Below, in pieces: positions 28,970-36,432 of a stretch of DNA of 49,855 bases (its first letter is position 1; each line of letters opens with the position of its first letter). Source of the stretch: Actinomycetospora sp. (lineage in GTDB: Bacteria; Actinomycetota; Actinomycetes; Mycobacteriales; Pseudonocardiaceae); NCBI GenBank assembly GCA_029266415.1, contig JAQSWW010000001.1, forward strand, positions 1 through 49,855. Reading direction: 5' to 3'. Under the pieces are notes generated by a model. That model did not search any database. It saw nothing but the letters and a program-made list of their open reading frames with translations, and was not told the DNA's origin. The position numbers were made by a program, and so were the translations under genes.

Positions 28970-29191
28970 TCAGTCGTCGGGCATGAGCTCGGAGTGCAGC
29001 TTGAGCACCTTCTGCCCGTTCGACTGCTTCAGCACGTAGGCCGGGTTGTCGTCCGAGCCGTTGCGGGTCTTCGTCTTGCCGTCGATCGTGCGCTCGACCC
29101 GCTCGGTGTGGACTTCCTCCACCGTGCCCTCGGCCTGGCCGGGGCCCCAGTTCCACTTGACGTCGTCGCCCTTGCTGAACGTCTTGGCCAC
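28970..29191 (-). CDS. DUF2945 (HVA1/Tudor-like) small protein
   Basis: A 73-residue protein of the DUF2945 group, a small SH3/Tudor-like barrel. Landmarks are FSKGDDVKWNWGPGQAEGTV, a central VHTERVERTIDGKTKTRNGS and PAYVLKQSNGQKVLKLHSEL. The cellular role is unknown; members are found beside stress and redox genes. GTG 29191 is preferred over GTG 29194 because GAGGAG (29203 down to 29198) is then spaced 6 nt instead of 3. It ends in the purM-DUF3073 gap. Confidence 0.85.
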   Translation of the reverse strand: MAKTFSKGDDVKWNWGPGQAEGTVEEVHTERVERTIDGKTKTRNGSDDNPAYVLKQSNGQKVLKLHSELMPDD

Positions 29192-29315
29192 CACGCGCTC
29201 CTCGCCCGTCGGGAGGCCGCCCCCGTGGACGACCGACGCGCGCGGTTACCCGCCCCGGGAGCGATGATGCGTGCTCCCCGAGCGGGTGACCGTGGTGGCG
29301 TGCGTCAGCGGCGTG

Positions 29316-29510
29316 TCACCGCTCGTCGTAGCTGTACTCGCCCCAGCGCGGGTCGACCGTCTCGTCGTCGCTGGAGACCGAGCGGGGGGAGAACGGGTCC
29401 TCGCCGCTGCCCAGCTCGCGCTGCAGCGCGTCGAAGTCCGTGTTGGGGGAGCTGTACTTGAGCTCTCGGGCCACCTTCGTCTGCTTGGCCTTGGCTCGTC
29501 CGCGTCCCAT
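29316..29510 (-). CDS. DUF3073 small protein
   Basis: A 64-residue actinobacterial protein. The N-terminus MGRGRAKAKQTKVARELKY and the following SSPNTDFDALQREL are the DUF3073 signature; the second half is acidic (GEDPFSPRSVSSDDETVDP). It is conserved next to purM in mycobacteria (Rv0810c, from memory). ATG 29510 is chosen because it starts the conserved MGRGRAK sequence; a GTG at 29528 would add six unconserved residues. Function unknown; the basic N-terminus could bind RNA or DNA. Confidence 0.9.
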   Translation of the reverse strand: MGRGRAKAKQTKVARELKYSSPNTDFDALQRELGSGEDPFSPRSVSSDDETVDPRWGEYSYDER

Positions 29511-29629
29511 GGCTGGACCCCCTCGCACAGGGCGGGGGCGGCCGGAGCATCTCCGGCGGCCCCCTGAAATCTGAGGTAACTCTCGTACTCACGACAATAC
29601 CGTGTGTCCGATCGGGGTCGCGACGTGAC

Positions 29630-30550
29630 ATGGCACGATCGACGGCCGTGCCCGCACCCTTCGTCTGCTACCTGCGCGTCTACGAGCCGCTGGGTGCACT
29701 GCGGGCGCCGTTGGCCGCGCGGGTGCGCGCCGGATTGGCCCGGGGGGCGGTTCCGGTGGCCGAGGCGGGGCTCCGCGACCGGGAAGTGTGTCTCCGCGCA
29801 CAGTTGAGCGTCCCGGCGCGGCTGCTGCCCGGCGAGCGCAGCGACGGCACCCCGCTCGACGTGCCCGCCGACGTGCTCCTCGCCGAGGCGCCGGCGGGGG
29901 CCGGGCAGGAGCCGGTGGGGCCCAAGACCCTCGTCTGTCCCCTCGAGACGCGGCCGCGGGCGGCGGCGGCGCTCGTCGGCTTCCTCGGCAGCGAGACCCC
30001 GGTGCTGCGCAGCGCGGCGCTCGCCACCGAGGAGTCGGTGGTCCGCTCGCGGGCCGAGGCCGTGGTCGCCGAGCTGGGCGACGCCGCCACCCACATCATC
30101 TCGGCCAACTGGACCGTGCCGCTCCCGTGGTTCGCGCTCGTCGACCCGGCCGAGCGGGTGCTCGTCCTGCCCAGCGACGACGCGGTCACCGCGCCGGAGG
30201 CACCCACGCGCCGCTGCTACTGGCGCGTCGGGGTGGCCGACGCCCTGGCCCGCGCCGACGCCGCGGCCGACCTCCTCGCCGACACCCTGGGTGACGACGG
30301 GCCCGCCGAGATCCTCCGCGACACCGCCCGGTGGCTGCGCCACTTCGACCCGGGCGCGCTGGTCGAGCTCGACTACGGCGGGCTGGTCGCGCTGATGGAC
30401 GACCAGACCCTCGCCGCCGACACCTCCGCGGAGGACGTGGCCGAGGCCCTCCGGGCGCTGCGCGCCGGGGACCCGGAGCGGGCGATGGCGAGCTACCGGC
30501 GCCTACGCGACTTCTGGGCGCTCCGCGCCGCCCGCCAGCGAGCCAACTAG
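29630..30550 (+). CDS. Conserved-looking actinobacterial protein of unknown function, 306 aa
   Basis: I do not recognise a domain. The 306-residue protein has no signal peptide or membrane segment. The first half has a strand-rich hydrophobic pattern (FVCYLRVYEPLGALRAPLA, LRAQLSVPARLLPGERSDG). The centre has THIISANWTVPLPWFALVDPAERVLV, and the C-terminal third is helical with acidic runs (DDQTLAADTSAEDVAEALRAL). Start ATG 29630; GTG 29648 is an alternative because ATG 29630 has no ribosome site. It is divergent from DUF3073, with TACCGT at 29597-29602 as a possible -10, and converges on the RsiG-like gene. Confidence 0.7.
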   Translation: MARSTAVPAPFVCYLRVYEPLGALRAPLAARVRAGLARGAVPVAEAGLRDREVCLRAQLSVPARLLPGERSDGTPLDVPADVLLAEAPAGAGQEPVGPKTLVCPLETRPRAAAALVGFLGSETPVLRSAALATEESVVRSRAEAVVAELGDAATHIISANWTVPLPWFALVDPAERVLVLPSDDAVTAPEAPTRRCYWRVGVADALARADAAADLLADTLGDDGPAEILRDTARWLRHFDPGALVELDYGGLVALMDDQTLAADTSAEDVAEALRALRAGDPERAMASYRRLRDFWALRAARQRAN

Positions 30551-30551
30551 T

Positions 30552-30573
30552 CGCGCCAGGGAGATCCGGCGCG
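30552..30573. terminator. Weak bidirectional terminator candidate
   Basis: CGCGCC/GGCGCG stem of 6 bp with a 10-nt loop in the 40-bp gap between two convergent genes. Too short to be confident. Confidence 0.3.
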
Positions 30574-30590
30574 CTCCGGTGGTCCGGTCC

Positions 30591-31190
30591 TCACTGCATC
30601 TCGCGGCGCAGGAGGTCGTCCACCGACGCCGAGCCGTCGCGGTAGCGCCGGCCCAGCTCGTCGTTGCACGCGTCCATGACCTGCTGCACGCGCCCGCGGA
30701 ACTCCGAGACCGCCCGCTCCTCGTCGGCGTAGGCCGTGGCCGCCGCGGTGAGGTCGTCGTCGGAGAGCGTCGCGACGTCGGAGAGGCCGGTGTCGGCGAG
30801 CAGCGCCTCGACGTGGCGGCGGTGCGACTCGGCCCGCGAGGGCTGCACGGTGTGGTGGCGCCCGCGTCCGGCCGACGGGCCGAGCGCGTTGTCGGCGAGG
30901 ATCCGGGGCAGCTCGTCGACCAGCGAGGGAGACGTGGCGGAGCGGAGCTCGACCCCATCGGACGGTGCGTCCTCGCCGTGCGGCGCGGCCCGGCGCCGCT
31001 GCTCGAAGCGCACGATGTCCATCCGCGCGTGCAGCAGTCGCCGCAGGTAGGACAGGTCGGTCTCCTCCTGCGCGGCGTCGTCGCGCCGGGCCCGGACGTC
31101 GTCCATGGGGCAGGTGCCCAGGTCCGCGAGGAAGGCGGCGTCGAGCACGCGGTCGAGGCGTCGACGTCCACCCTGGCGGAACTCGATCAT
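30591..31190 (-). CDS. RsiG-like c-di-GMP-responsive anti-sigma factor
   Basis: A 199-residue coiled-coil protein of the RsiG family, which in Streptomyces binds sigma WhiG when c-di-GMP is bound through paired E(X)3S(X)2R(X)3Q(X)3D motifs. Motif 2 is perfect: Glu158, Ser162, Arg165, Gln169, Asp173. Motif 1 is Glu43, Ser47, Arg50, then His54 in place of Gln, Asp58. The helices are separated by about 100 residues including a polar loop. I start at ATG 31190; a longer GTG 31226 start is open. No sigma gene is adjacent. The GGDEF-EAL protein at 23.7 kb and the GGDEF protein at 49.5 kb could supply the ligand. The family call rests on the motif pattern and the DLSYLRRLL helix. Confidence 0.8.
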   Translation of the reverse strand: MIEFRQGGRRRLDRVLDAAFLADLGTCPMDDVRARRDDAAQEETDLSYLRRLLHARMDIVRFEQRRRAAPHGEDAPSDGVELRSATSPSLVDELPRILADNALGPSAGRGRHHTVQPSRAESHRRHVEALLADTGLSDVATLSDDDLTAAATAYADEERAVSEFRGRVQQVMDACNDELGRRYRDGSASVDDLLRREMQ

Positions 31191-31298
31191 CGCTCCATCG
31201 TGCGCGACGCCCCACGGTGGTGTCACGCCGCCGCTCGGGGTCGCGCGTCGAGAGGTGTGTGCGGCGCGCGCGCCGGTCGGGCGGGGCGGGCGGGCGGC

Positions 31299-32255
31299 TC
31301 ATCTGACCGTCGGCACCCCGCGCCCGTCCGCCAGCACCCGGGCGAGCCACGCGGGGTCGACGTTGCCGCCGCTGACGACGGCGACGGTGCGCCGGGCGCG
31401 GTCGGCCCCCCCGAGCGCGCGGTACCCGGCGGTCGCGACGGCGCCGCTGGCCTCGCACGGCACCCCGGCCGCGTGCAGGTGGCGGGTGGCGTCGGCGATG
31501 GCCTCCTCGTCGACCGTGACGACGTCGGCGACGAGGTCCCGCACGTGCGGCCAGGTGAGCTCGCCGAGCACGGTGGCGCGCAGCCCGTCCGCGGCGGTCG
31601 CGGCGACCTGCTCGCGGGGGAAGCGGACCCGCTCACCGGCCCGCTTGCTGGCCGCGGCGTCGCCGGCGAGCTCCGGCTCGGCGCCGAGCACCCGCACGCC
31701 CGAGCCGCGCAGCGCGGCGGCGATCCCGCTGATCAGCCCACCGCCGCCGATGGGCACGACGACCTGCTCGACGTCCGGGCGGTCGGCCAGGATCTCGGCG
31801 CCCACCGTGCCCTGGCCGGCGATGACGTGGGGATGGTCGTAGGGCGGGACGAACGCGCCGCCGGTGCGCGCGACCTCCTCGGCCGCCGCCGACTCCCGGT
31901 CGTCGGCGGGCACCCGGACCAGGCGCGCGCCCAGCGCCGCCATCGCGTCGACCTTGGCGGCCACCGCGTCGTCGGGCACCACGACCGTGCACGGCACCCC
32001 GAGCCGGCGGGCGACCCAGGCCAGCGCGCGCCCGTGGTTGCCCGAGGAGTGGGTGACGAGGCCGGCCGCGCGGGTGTCGGCCTCGAGGCGCCTCGCGGCG
32101 TGGAAGGCCCCGCGGAGCTTGAAGGCGCCGACGGGCTGGAGGTCCTCGCGCTTGACCGCGAAGCCGGGCGCGAGGTCCTCCACCGGCGTGCGGACCGCGA
32201 CGCCCTCGAGCACCGCGGCGGCCCTGGCGACGTCGTCGGGACCGAGCAGCGTCAT
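31299..32255 (-). CDS. Threonine/serine dehydratase (catabolic type, no ACT domain)
   Basis: A 318-residue fold-type II PLP enzyme. The lysine is Lys46 in VGAFKLRGAF, the substrate loop is THSSGNHGRALA, and the phosphate loop is VPIGGGGLISG. It lacks the C-terminal ACT regulatory domain of biosynthetic IlvA, so a catabolic threonine ammonia-lyase or a serine/threonine dehydratase-like activity is most likely. ATG 32255 overlaps the ygfZ stop by 4 nt (ATGA); the long upstream open frame is inside ygfZ. It is the third gene of the fur-ygfZ-dehydratase chain. Confidence 0.88.
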   Translation of the reverse strand: MTLLGPDDVARAAAVLEGVAVRTPVEDLAPGFAVKREDLQPVGAFKLRGAFHAARRLEADTRAAGLVTHSSGNHGRALAWVARRLGVPCTVVVPDDAVAAKVDAMAALGARLVRVPADDRESAAAEEVARTGGAFVPPYDHPHVIAGQGTVGAEILADRPDVEQVVVPIGGGGLISGIAAALRGSGVRVLGAEPELAGDAAASKRAGERVRFPREQVAATAADGLRATVLGELTWPHVRDLVADVVTVDEEAIADATRHLHAAGVPCEASGAVATAGYRALGGADRARRTVAVVSGGNVDPAWLARVLADGRGVPTVR

Positions 32256-33412
32256 CCCTGCAGGCGCCGCACGGCCGCGCGCCCCGGGGGCTCGCCGGTG
32301 TCCGGGGGGACGGAGTCGGGATCGACGGCGGCGGGGCCGGGCGCGGCGTCGTCGCCCTCGGGCGCGACCCAGAGCTCGCTGCCCGGCGCGGCGTTGACCG
32401 CGGAGCGCTTGACCAGCGCCAGCGCCACCGTGCCGAGCTCGTGGTGGCGCACGGCCGTGCCCACGCGGCCCACCGAGCGCCCGCCCTCGGCGTTCAGCAC
32501 GGGGGTGCCGGGTGGGGGCAGCGGGTCGTCGCCGGACTGCAGGTGCAGCAGCACCATCTGGCGCGGCGGACGGCCCAGGTTGGCCACGCGCGAGACCGTC
32601 TCCTGGCCCCGGTAGCAGCCCTTCTGCAGGTGCACGGCCTCGCCGATCCAGCCCATCTCGTGCGGGATCGCGCGCTCGTCGGTGTCGAGGCCGAGCCGGG
32701 GGCGCAGGGAGCCGACCCGCAGGGCCTCGAAGGCGTCGTGCCCCGCGGGGCGTGCGCCGGCGCCGCGCAGCCGCGACCACCAGGACGCGAGCTCGCCGCG
32801 CGGGACGAGGAGGTCGACGGCCGCCTCGGGACCCGGGCCGGGCCACGGCATCCGCCGCACCACCCCGCCGCCGGGCAGGGCGGCCGCGGCGTGGTCGCCG
32901 TGCGGCGCCACCACGCCCGCGGCGGTGAGGACCTCGTCGACGGCCGGCCCGACGACCGAGAGCACGGCGTACTCGTCGGACGCGTCGGTGACGGTGACGT
33001 CGGACCAGAAGCGCATCCGGTCGAGGTAGGTGGCCAGCGGCTCCGCGGTGCCGGGCTCCACGTCGAGCCACACGGTGTCGTCGACGTGGGCGAGCACGGC
33101 GTGGTGCTCGACGCGGCCCTGGGCGTCGAGCACCAGGGCCTCGGTGCCCGCGCCGTCGGGCAGATCGGCGACCTGCTGCGTCAGCAGCAGGTGCAGCCAG
33201 CTCAGACGCTCGGGACCGGTGACGCGGACGACGCCGCGGTGGGAGCGGTCGACGACGCCCGCGCGGCGGGTGAGCGCGCGCTGCTCGCCGAACGGGTCGC
33301 CGTAGTGGCCGGGCACCGCGGCGTCGCGGGGCTCGGGCGCGTCGTCGTCATCCGTCGCGGGCTGGGGCGCGACGGCGCCGGACTCGGCGAAGGCGGGAGA
33401 GGGGTCGGTCAC
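32252..33412 (-). CDS. ygfZ: Folate-binding protein YgfZ (IbaF57 family)
   Basis: A 386-residue GcvT-like folate protein that assists Fe-S cluster assembly or repair. Its diagnostic motif is QKGCYRGQE (Lys264 to Glu271, Cys266), and the N-terminal fold has RGVVRVTGPERLSWLHLLLTQQV. The first 35 residues are an acidic, non-conserved tail. GTG 33412 overlaps the fur stop by 4 nt; I chose it for that reason and because the open frame above it lies in fur. Fur-type control of an Fe-S protein is plausible. Confidence 0.9.
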   Translation of the reverse strand: MTDPSPAFAESGAVAPQPATDDDDAPEPRDAAVPGHYGDPFGEQRALTRRAGVVDRSHRGVVRVTGPERLSWLHLLLTQQVADLPDGAGTEALVLDAQGRVEHHAVLAHVDDTVWLDVEPGTAEPLATYLDRMRFWSDVTVTDASDEYAVLSVVGPAVDEVLTAAGVVAPHGDHAAAALPGGGVVRRMPWPGPGPEAAVDLLVPRGELASWWSRLRGAGARPAGHDAFEALRVGSLRPRLGLDTDERAIPHEMGWIGEAVHLQKGCYRGQETVSRVANLGRPPRQMVLLHLQSGDDPLPPPGTPVLNAEGGRSVGRVGTAVRHHELGTVALALVKRSAVNAAPGSELWVAPEGDDAAPGPAAVDPDSVPPDTGEPPGRAAVRRLQG

Positions 33413-33852
33413 GGTAGGTCCTCCGTGAGCTCGGCGTCGGCCCGCTCGGCGCAGGCGCCGCACGTGCCCGACAGGGCGACGTGGGCGGCGTCGAGACGGA
33501 ATCCCCGGGACGAGCGGAGCGCGGCGGCCAGGTCGTCGAGCGCGTCGACGTCGATCTCGTCGACCGTCCCGCAGTGGTGGCAGACGAGGTGGACGTGCTC
33601 GTGCTCCGAGGTCGCGTAGGTGGGCGCCCCGTGCCCGAGGTGGGTGTGCCGGACCACGCCGAGCTGTTCGAGCAGGTCGAGGGTCCGGTAGACGGTGGTG
33701 ATGTTCACTGCCGGCGCGGTCTCCTGCACCCGGGTGCAGATGGCCTCCGGCGTCGCGTGGCCGAGCTCGGTGACGGCGTCGAGCACCAGCTGGCGCTGCG
33801 GGGTCATCCGCAGGCCACGGCGGTGCAGCGTCTGCCGCAGTTCGGTGTCCAC
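33409..33852 (-). CDS. Fur-family metal-responsive repressor
   Basis: A 147-residue regulator with an N-terminal winged helix (LRMTPQRQLVLDAV, NITTVYRTLDLLEQLGVV) and a C-terminal metal-binding dimer domain. The structural zinc site is Cys91/Cys94 and Cys131/Cys134, and metal ligands are in HEHVHLVCHHC. Which metal (iron, zinc or peroxide sensing) cannot be decided. GTG 33852 follows TACGAT by 7 nt, so the mRNA is leaderless. Its promoter shares the 14-mer CCTACGATCGGGGA with the divergent DivIVA-like gene promoter. Confidence 0.93.
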   Translation of the reverse strand: MDTELRQTLHRRGLRMTPQRQLVLDAVTELGHATPEAICTRVQETAPAVNITTVYRTLDLLEQLGVVRHTHLGHGAPTYATSEHEHVHLVCHHCGTVDEIDVDALDDLAAALRSSRGFRLDAAHVALSGTCGACAERADAELTEDLP

Positions 33853-33853
33853 C

Positions 33854-33867
33854 TCCCCGATCGTAGG
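33854..33867 (-). promoter_or_regulatory. fur promoter core CCTACGATCGGGGA
   Basis: Contains -10 TACGAT (33865 down to 33860). The identical 14 bases occur on the plus strand at 33967-33980 in front of the DivIVA-like gene. A shared binding site for the Fur protein is possible. Confidence 0.6.
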
Positions 33868-33966
33868 CCTCCCGGAGCCCGGCCGGTGGCGGGCGTGCAC
33901 GCCGTCCAGCGGTGCGTCCACCCGGGCGTGTGCGGGTCCCGGTCCGTGCGCCCGGCGGTGGCGGTC

Positions 33967-33980
33967 CCTACGATCGGGGA
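33967..33980 (+). promoter_or_regulatory. DivIVA-like gene promoter core CCTACGATCGGGGA
   Basis: -10 TACGAT at 33969-33974, about 58 bp before ATG 34032. Same 14-mer as the divergent fur promoter 100 bp away in opposite orientation. Confidence 0.6.
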
Positions 33981-34031
33981 CTCCGCGTCCGACGCCGGGC
34001 GCACCGAGCCCCGGCCAGCAGGTAGGTGACG

Positions 34032-34922
34032 ATGACGACCGGTGAGCAGGGACGCACACCGCCCGACGCCGAGCACTACCTGGACCTCTCCGGGATCGAG
34101 GAGGACAGCCCGGGGCCACACTTCGACGTCGTGCTGCGGGGCTACGACCGCCGCCAGGTGGACGAGCACGTGGCCGGCCTACGGCGCATGAACGCCCAGC
34201 TCCGGGCCCAGCTCGCGGTGCGGGAGCGCCGGCGCGCCGGGGCCACCTCGGCGCAGGCGCTCGAGGGCGCGCTGTCGGACACGATGCCCGAGGCGCGTCG
34301 GTCGTCCGCGCCCGACGAGGGCGCCGCCGGCAGCCCGGACATGGTCGGGGCCTTCAACGACCGCCTGCGCGGCATCCTCCAGGCCGCCGAGCAGGAGGCG
34401 CAGCTCGTGCGCAGCAAGGCCGCCGAGTCGCTGCTCGCCGAGCACGCCGAGTCACGCGCCGCCCTCGCCGAGCTGCGCGCCCAGCGCGACGCCGTCGTCG
34501 ACGAGCTCGTGCGGCTGCGCGGACGGCTCGACGAGATCGTCTCGGGGCCCGCGCGCCCGTCGGGCTCTCCCCAGGCACCCCCCGGGCCGCCGCGTCCCGG
34601 CGCGCCCTGGCGCGGCCCCGGCCGTCCTCCTGGCCCGCCGCCGTTCCCCGGACCGCGCCCGCCCGGTCCGTACGGGGGCCCGCCCAGCGCGCCGGTGCCG
34701 ATGGGTCCGCCCGCCGGTCCCGAGCGGCACGAAGGGGGCAATGACGCGTCCGTCGAGGACACCGTCGCGGTCGACGCCACGCCGGCCGAGGTGGCCGACG
34801 CCGACGCCACCGACGACGGCGTGGCGGTCGGCGGTGAGGGCGCCGGGATCGACCCCGCGGCCGACGTGACCGACGGCGCCCTTCCCACGCCGTCCACCTC
34901 GGGGCGTGCGGCAGACGGGTGA
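34032..34922 (+). CDS. DivIVA-domain-like coiled-coil protein
   Basis: A 296-residue protein. A short polar lead-in is followed by a DivIVA-like segment FDVVLRGYDRRQVDEHVAGL (residues about 34-53). A long coiled coil follows (to about 170, including AAEQEAQLVRSKAAESLLAEH). The tail is disordered: proline-glycine-rich (PPGPPRPGAPWRGPGRPPGP-type, about 180-235) then acidic. DivIVA-type proteins sit at poles or septa; this one may be a polar or septal scaffold. ATG 34032 has AGGTAGG at suitable spacing; GTG 34026 is in frame. There is no membrane segment. Confidence 0.8.
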   Translation: MTTGEQGRTPPDAEHYLDLSGIEEDSPGPHFDVVLRGYDRRQVDEHVAGLRRMNAQLRAQLAVRERRRAGATSAQALEGALSDTMPEARRSSAPDEGAAGSPDMVGAFNDRLRGILQAAEQEAQLVRSKAAESLLAEHAESRAALAELRAQRDAVVDELVRLRGRLDEIVSGPARPSGSPQAPPGPPRPGAPWRGPGRPPGPPPFPGPRPPGPYGGPPSAPVPMGPPAGPERHEGGNDASVEDTVAVDATPAEVADADATDDGVAVGGEGAGIDPAADVTDGALPTPSTSGRAADG

Positions 34923-34987
34923 GTCCTTCGTACGGACGGTGACTGACGGTCCCCGAGCCGCGGCCGGACGGCGTAGTCTCCAGAGCC

Positions 34988-35641
34988 ATGCGCGTGCTCG
35001 AGTCCCCGGTCACGTGGATCGTGCTGGCGGCCATCCTCGTGGTGGTCGCGCTCCTGCTCTTCCTCGTGGCGGCGCCGCGCCGTCGTCGGGCGCAGCGGGC
35101 CGCGCCCGACGCGGCGTGGCCGCCCCCCACGATCGAGCCGGCCCTCGGTACTCCGTCCGCGGAGACCGAACCGGCGACCGGGCCCATCGACGTCGACGCG
35201 CTGCGCGCGCGGCTGGCCCCCGACCGGTCCGCCCCGTCCGGTCCCGGGGAGCCCGGGGCGCCCCGGCGCCCGCGCCACGCCGCGAGCGACGAACCCGGCG
35301 GCGTGGAGCAACCTCTCGACACCGAGTCCGCCAAGGACCGCCTGCTCGCGGTCCTGCTGCACGATCCGCGCGGCGCGGTCGGCGCGCTCGCCGCCGCCGA
35401 CCGGGACACCGGGCCGTCGGCCGCCGCCCTGCTGCGCGCGGGCCTGACCCCTCCGCAGGTCGCGCGCCTCGTGGGGGTCGAGCAGCACCGCCTCGCGACG
35501 GTCGTGGCCCAGGGCCTGGGTCTGCTCGCCGGGGGTCAGGGCACCGGCGGGGCCACCGGCGCGAACCGCACCGACGAGCCGGGCCGGAGCTGGGCGAACA
35601 CCGCCAGCTCGGCGGGGTCGACCACGCCGACCACGGGATAG
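34988..35641 (+). CDS. Single-pass membrane protein of unknown function
   Basis: A 217-residue protein with one N-terminal transmembrane helix (VTWIVLAAILVVVALLLFLV, residues 8-28) and an Arg-rich cytosolic stop (PRRRRAQR). A disordered Pro/Ala region leads to a helical domain (SAKDRLLAVLLHDPRGAVGALAAAD). The family is unknown to me. Leaderless ATG: TAGTCT 34974-34979, 8-nt spacer. The last roughly 35 codons overlap the 3' end of the convergent pxpC gene by 106 bp. That tail (GGQGTGGATGANRTDEPG) is probably not conserved, so a real stop further upstream cannot be excluded by sequence alone. Confidence 0.65.
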   Translation: MRVLESPVTWIVLAAILVVVALLLFLVAAPRRRRAQRAAPDAAWPPPTIEPALGTPSAETEPATGPIDVDALRARLAPDRSAPSGPGEPGAPRRPRHAASDEPGGVEQPLDTESAKDRLLAVLLHDPRGAVGALAAADRDTGPSAAALLRAGLTPPQVARLVGVEQHRLATVVAQGLGLLAGGQGTGGATGANRTDEPGRSWANTASSAGSTTPTTG

Positions 35642-36432
35642 CCGCCGGTCGTCGGGTGGTCGGCGAGGAACACCACCGGCCGGCCGTCGGGCGGCACCTG
35701 CACGGCGCCGCCGATCAGGCCCTCGCTGCGCAGTTCCTCGCCGACGCGCGCGGGCGCCCGTTCCAGGGCCGGGCCCTCGAGGCGCACGCCGACCCGGTCG
35801 CCGGTCGGCGCCACCGTCCAGGTGCCGGCGCGCAGGCGCCCGGCCGCGTCGTCGACCCAGTCGGCCCGCGGGCCCAGGTGCAGGGTGACGACGACCGCGT
35901 CGGGGACCGCCGACACCCCGACCGCGCCCGTGCCGATCGCCGGCACCGTCGTCGGCGCCCCCACCGGCAGCTCGGTGCCGACCTCCAGCGGCGCCGGGCC
36001 GAGCCCCGAGAGCGTGTCCGCGCTGCGGCTGCCCAGCACCGCGTCGACCGCGACGCCGCCGCCGACCCCGAGGTAGCCGCGCAGGCCCGAGGTCGGCGCC
36101 GGGACGACGAGGACGTCGTCCGCGTCGAGGTGCACGGGCTGGTGCGACGCCGCCACGCGCTCCGGCGCGCCGGACCGGCGGACGCGCAGGCCGCCGGGGG
36201 GACCGGTGAGGGCGACGGTGGTCGCGGCGGTGACGCGCAGGGCGAGGCCGCCGAGCAGGACCTCCAGGCCCGCCGCGTCCGGGTCGTTGCCCACGAGGCG
36301 CTGCGCGAGGGCGTGCGCGGGCCCGTCGAGGGCTCCCGCCGTCGGCACGCCGACGTGCGCCCAGCCCGGCCGGCCCCGGTCGACGACCAGCGCCTGCGGC
36401 CCGACCTCCTCGACGACCAGCGCGCGGCTCAC
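35536..36432 (-). CDS. pxpC: 5-oxoprolinase subunit PxpC (biotin-dependent carboxyltransferase-like)
   Basis: A 298-residue cyclophilin-like (KipA/AHS2) protein. It contains ALVVEEVGPQALVVDRGRPG, VPTAGALDGPAHALAQRLVGN, GLEVLLGG, GLRGYLGVGGGV and a final GSSVRFAPV. It is the partner of PxpB, with which, plus PxpA, it opens 5-oxoproline to glutamate using ATP. GTG 36432 overlaps the pxpB stop by 4 nt. No pxpA (LamB/YcsF-type) gene is in the window, so the complex must be completed from elsewhere or has another role. Confidence 0.9.
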   Translation of the reverse strand: MSRALVVEEVGPQALVVDRGRPGWAHVGVPTAGALDGPAHALAQRLVGNDPDAAGLEVLLGGLALRVTAATTVALTGPPGGLRVRRSGAPERVAASHQPVHLDADDVLVVPAPTSGLRGYLGVGGGVAVDAVLGSRSADTLSGLGPAPLEVGTELPVGAPTTVPAIGTGAVGVSAVPDAVVVTLHLGPRADWVDDAAGRLRAGTWTVAPTGDRVGVRLEGPALERAPARVGEELRSEGLIGGAVQVPPDGRPVVFLADHPTTGGYPVVGVVDPAELAVFAQLRPGSSVRFAPVAPPVP

